DNA of 64,000 bases. Source: Pyronema omphalodes. Taxonomy: Eukaryota > Ascomycota > Pezizomycetes > Pezizales > Pyronemataceae. The stretch covers positions 186,001 through 250,000 of the forward strand of contig JAJJXM010000062.1 of NCBI GenBank assembly GCA_024516155.1, written 5' to 3'. The translations under genes were made by a program, and so were the position numbers. The first letter of the stretch is position 1. Each line of letters starts with the position of its first letter. Positions 60,660 through 64,000 of the stretch are shown piece by piece. The notes under the pieces are model-generated. The model was not told where the DNA came from. It saw only the letters and a program-made list of their open reading frames with translations, and searched no databases.

Positions 60660-63446
60660 CAAGATGGATAGCAAGATAGATATAGCAAAGATAACAATTC
60701 CATATCATCAGCAGTGTGTTATCCTAGCAATGGATATAAGATATCGCTGGTTCGCTCTTTTTTTGTCTGTTTGAGGTGGGAAATCCTGGGGAATGGAAAA
60801 AATAACAGGGAATGGGGTAAATGCCCGGAAATACTAGGGAATGGGGGGGATATGCAGCGGAAAATTCGATTGCAAAATGTTTAATCGGCGATTAAAAAAA
60901 ATTTTTTTTTCGAATCAGTAACACGGTAACAACGACAACTCTATAAATACGACGACTCGATATCTTGGTTTCTTTGCGACTTATGACTCATGTCTTGAGC
61001 GATTTCGAAAAGTGGGTTGATGGAAAAATAATACAAGAAAATAGGAAGACAGACTCCGGACTTGAGACCGTGGAAATGACTCGAATGATGAATACAACTA
61101 CAGCAGAGCGGAGCAAAAAAAAAAGTCTTGGGAAAAATTACAAGACCCAGGAAGGGAAGATGATAAGCACCATGGGAATTGGTAGGACGTGATTTTGAAT
61201 GCGTGATATGTACGTTTGTTCATCGGATTTAAGAACCTTTCTTTTGCCATTTGAAGTTGATGATGATTTGCGTGCGATTTATCATTGTGAATATGGTAGA
61301 AGAAACAGTAATGATGATGATGAATGCAGCCTGGGAATCACAGGAAATCGTTCGGAAATCTATAGAAGAAATCCTACAGAAGAGGAAGAAACCTAGCGAT
61401 ATATTTCGATTCACAACACGCCACCGTATACTCCATACGCAGCGGCGGGCGCAATTCCGTGTTGGGGACATTTATGTAGAGACTGGCTGTTTTCTTCTAC
61501 ATGCCCGGATGATATGATCTTTGTGATATCGAGTATCAGTTCAACAACTCTCATGGACCGAAAAAGTGAACCCTTATTTCCATGACCAGGGCCGATAGAT
61601 GAAAAGATGCTGTTATTTAAATCATACGGGCGATTTATCACACGGAAGTAAATAAGTACTGTTAGAAATTCCAAACATAATAACCACAATGATGTTAGAA
61701 ACCGGCAGCGTGAGTTTTTGTGAAGCTTACTCAAGCAGCCTTTTACTGAATCATGTGTAGTCACTCGAATTTAGCATTGCGAGTGGAGGGATAAATATGT
61801 GAAGAAAAGATATTGTTTGATATTCCGGAAGCTGGAGCAGGGTAAGAGAAGATTAAAAATTCAGTGATTTTCTGCTCCTCAGAGATGGCGTAAAATAACT
61901 TATGGGGTCTAAGGAGTTTGGACTGAGTATCTCATAAAGTGCATCTCAAACCGATGAGGGATAACTCCGGAAGAAGATACTTTGTTAATATTGACCGAAA
62001 CAACGAATTTCAAAGATGAATTAAGCGCAAAAGTGTTGGAGTTATATAAAGTTCTTAATCTGTTAAAACGGTAAAATTCGTGATTAAAATTCATGGTGGG
62101 TTTCTATTGCGGCAACTGTAATTACTCCAAGGCTGTATATTACCGCATTTTTCATTTAACACTATTTTCCTTATTGTTACATATTGTAATTACCGCGGCA
62201 TGTTCTCTTCTTGTTCCTAATTAAGAATATGGTATGATGTATAGTATGAAGAGAGTTAGATACACACTTGGAGATATTCACGCCGAAGCAGAAAGTGAAC
62301 TGAAGCCAGTAAATAATGAAAAGGGAGGAAAACGATGTAGAGAAAAGGCAAAGCGTGCAGCGTGTCAATTATCCTCAATGAGATTAATGATCAGGATGTC
62401 ATAAGAGGAAGTAGATTAGAGAACACTGTAACACCGGATCCAGATAGCAGTAAAGCCTACAGCTCGAGCATCCTGTAAAACTAGCTTCCACTGTTATACA
62501 ACCTAAGCTCTGGGTCCGAGTTTACCCACCGTCATCAGATATACCAAAAACGGCTATCCCGGAAATCAGCCATACAAAACTATGAGACATCAACCATTCA
62601 GATTCATCGGTCTGTTCTTTTTTCTATCACTAAACTTGAAGTATGGGCACGTCTATCATATTCTGTTACACCCCTCATACTGAATATGTCCAGCCTCTCT
62701 TGGATAGTTCCTGCTATCACGAAGGAAAACCGAGAAAGGAAAAACTGAGCGAGATCGGGTGACGCCCCTCTCCGCTACGATGAGAAGAAATTGAGCACTA
62801 ATTCGACTGGCAAAATGATATAACCGGGCAGAACATACGCGGAGTAACAGAGAAAAAAAGGCGGGAAGGCCCATGCAGAAACTCTTGGGGTAATGATAGG
62901 ATGGTGTCCGTGTGTGGTTGCGGGTGGAGTAGATGATGGTTGTACGTAGGAATTCCTAAGAAAGAAGTGGAAGAAAAATCTGTTACTGCAGTATTTTGGG
63001 GTATATATTGAATATTGGCTGCTTTACGTGGGTATTGTATTGGGGCCCTGTTGAGTTTCATCTACAATCACTCGTAGATGATAGAAATTATCAAAACATT
63101 ACTTTTTTATGTTACACACATTTGAGTGACTTTAATTCACACTAGCTTGATAAGTATGCCAAAACCCAATTCTCCTACCGTTCAGTCCGTTAACAGTATT
63201 AGGAAGCTATCATCACGTTGAATTAGCCAACCCAATGCAAAGAAGGTGCACTCCTTCTCGAAATAGGATGACCAGTTCTGTTTTGAAAAGGAATGAATAA
63301 TTCTAATAAGGCACAAATAATGCTTTTTGGGCTTTAACCGGCTAAGTCGGGCTTCTCCCAAGTTCCCAACGACGGTGGGGATGCCCCTTAGGGTGTATTG
63401 AAACCTAATACTCTTAAGCAGATCCCCTGCTATCATATCGTAGTCA

Positions 63447-63902
63447 GAACCCAGGTCAACCACCACCTCCCAATCAGTGAAACCCTTTGCTAACTTTCCC
63501 AAACACTGCCTCCATAACGGCATCATCAGAGCGGTAACCCATCATGGTTCGTGGTCGGCGTTCCCAAATCCCATGGATATATGTTTCGAGATTCCCTGGG
63601 CGGTAAAGGAAGTATTATCGATGGAGACAAGCGTAACCTTTGTATTTTGCAATGTAGTTGGTTCTGGTCATAAACAACCCAGGAGGAAACTTAACCCTTG
63701 AATTATGTAACATATATGATCATGCATCGAGAGGGGATAACATTCCTCAATACTACTGGCTACTCAAGCGAAGTATCAAAGTCGTATCGGATTATGGGCC
63801 CAGGTTGACTGCCACCGTCGAATCAGGGAGACTCTTTGCTAACTTTCCCATCATCTGCCTCCATATCGGCATCGTCAGAGCAGTAACCCGTCATGTTCGG
63901 TA
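63447..63902 (-). pseudogene. diverged direct duplication with protein-like minus-strand reading
   Basis: Segments at about 63447-63550 and 63795-63900 are clearly related. Both contain CTTTGCTAACTTTCCCA, then CTGCCTCCATA, CGGCATC, TCAGAGC and GGTAACCC or AGTAACCC. Read on the minus strand they give similar peptides (MMPLWRQCLGKLAKGFTDWE and MPIWRQMMGKLAKSLPD), with conserved spacing. Stops break the frames between and beyond them, for example two stops just upstream of the first copy. This looks like a decayed gene or gene fragment with an internal repeat that continues past the window edge. I recognise no family. Confidence 0.4.
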
Positions 63903-64000
63903 GCAAATCTTCCTAAGCACCATGCGAAGACGTTTTGATTATTGCTTTAATCGTAGAGTACAATATGAGTGTGGTTGTCTCCTAAACATAAAGGAATGAA

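Larger units (their letters stand above)
55514..64000. other. 8.5 kb gene desert rich in simple repeats
   Basis: No supported gene up to the end of the window. After T-rich 3' sequence of the DUF3602 gene come (TAC)n around 55833-55876, a TATGC array, a CAATACAG array, TTCGG and TTGCG repeats, GAAGCTAC repeats, a 16-base poly-C tract, CACAAATC repeats (about 60310-60360) and a GATA tract. From about 61 kb the DNA becomes ordinary, AT-rich and repeat-poor, with small ORFs of unknown value (for example 61411-61764 minus). A diverged duplication lies at 63.45-63.9 kb. Confidence 0.6.

Noticed and set aside
61411..61764. Minus-strand ORF of 117 codons
   Set aside because: No motif, no conserved-looking region and no joined exon; probably chance in AT-rich DNA.

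Overview
The window is nuclear DNA of a filamentous ascomycete (Pezizomycotina). The evidence is many short GT-AG introns (39-115 nt) with CTAAT/CTAAC/CTGAT-type branch sites, fungal-specific families (a Zn2Cys6 regulator of the Dal81/TamA type, a Pfa4 palmitoyltransferase, class I myosin with an acidic WD-like tail, a DUF3602/Par32-type protein, an UNC93-like transporter), and a single dispersed 5S rRNA gene. The genus cannot be fixed from sequence alone. An early-diverging class such as Orbiliomycetes or Pezizomycetes would fit the sparse, repeat-rich intergenic DNA, but that is a guess. All exon joins given here were checked by hand for reading frame and splice dinucleotides. None is supported by transcripts.

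Layout. 1-6.4 kb: no convincing gene, only short weak ORFs and a G-rich tandem repeat. 6.4-9.5 kb (+): Dal81/TamA-like transcription factor in three exons. 11.3-11.7 kb (-): small unknown protein. 12.4-14.4 kb (-): UNC93-like membrane protein in eleven exons. 14.4-23.9 kb: gene-poor. It holds a clear non-autonomous hAT-like element with an 8-bp target duplication, a second terminal-inverted-repeat element that encloses a small ORF, and a two-exon single-pass membrane protein. 23.9-25.0 kb (-): metallo-beta-lactamase-fold protein. 26.1-30.1 kb (+): myosin-1. 31.2-32.8 kb (+): Pfa4. 33-37 kb: microsatellites and a large imperfect inverted repeat. 37.7-39.8 kb (+): unknown fungal protein with a C-terminal membrane segment. 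40.6-40.9 kb (+): 90-residue unknown protein. 41.3-41.95 kb (-): Fcf1. 44.4-45.8 kb (+): DUF202 membrane protein with a 506-nt intron. 47.3 kb: 5S rRNA. 47.5-55 kb and 55.5-64 kb: long stretches dominated by mini- and microsatellites, interrupted only by the Par32-like gene at 55.1-55.5 kb, and ending in a possible decayed coding duplication near 63.5-63.9 kb.

The genes are mostly housekeeping and do not form a pathway cluster. Two of them (Dal81/TamA-like and Par32-like) belong to families tied to nitrogen control in other fungi, but they lie 46 kb apart and nothing shows joint regulation. I found no biosynthetic cluster, defence system or CRISPR. The unusual content is structural: two inverted-repeat elements, a multi-unit foldback repeat, four poly-C tracts of 16-21 bases, and a large minisatellite-rich desert.
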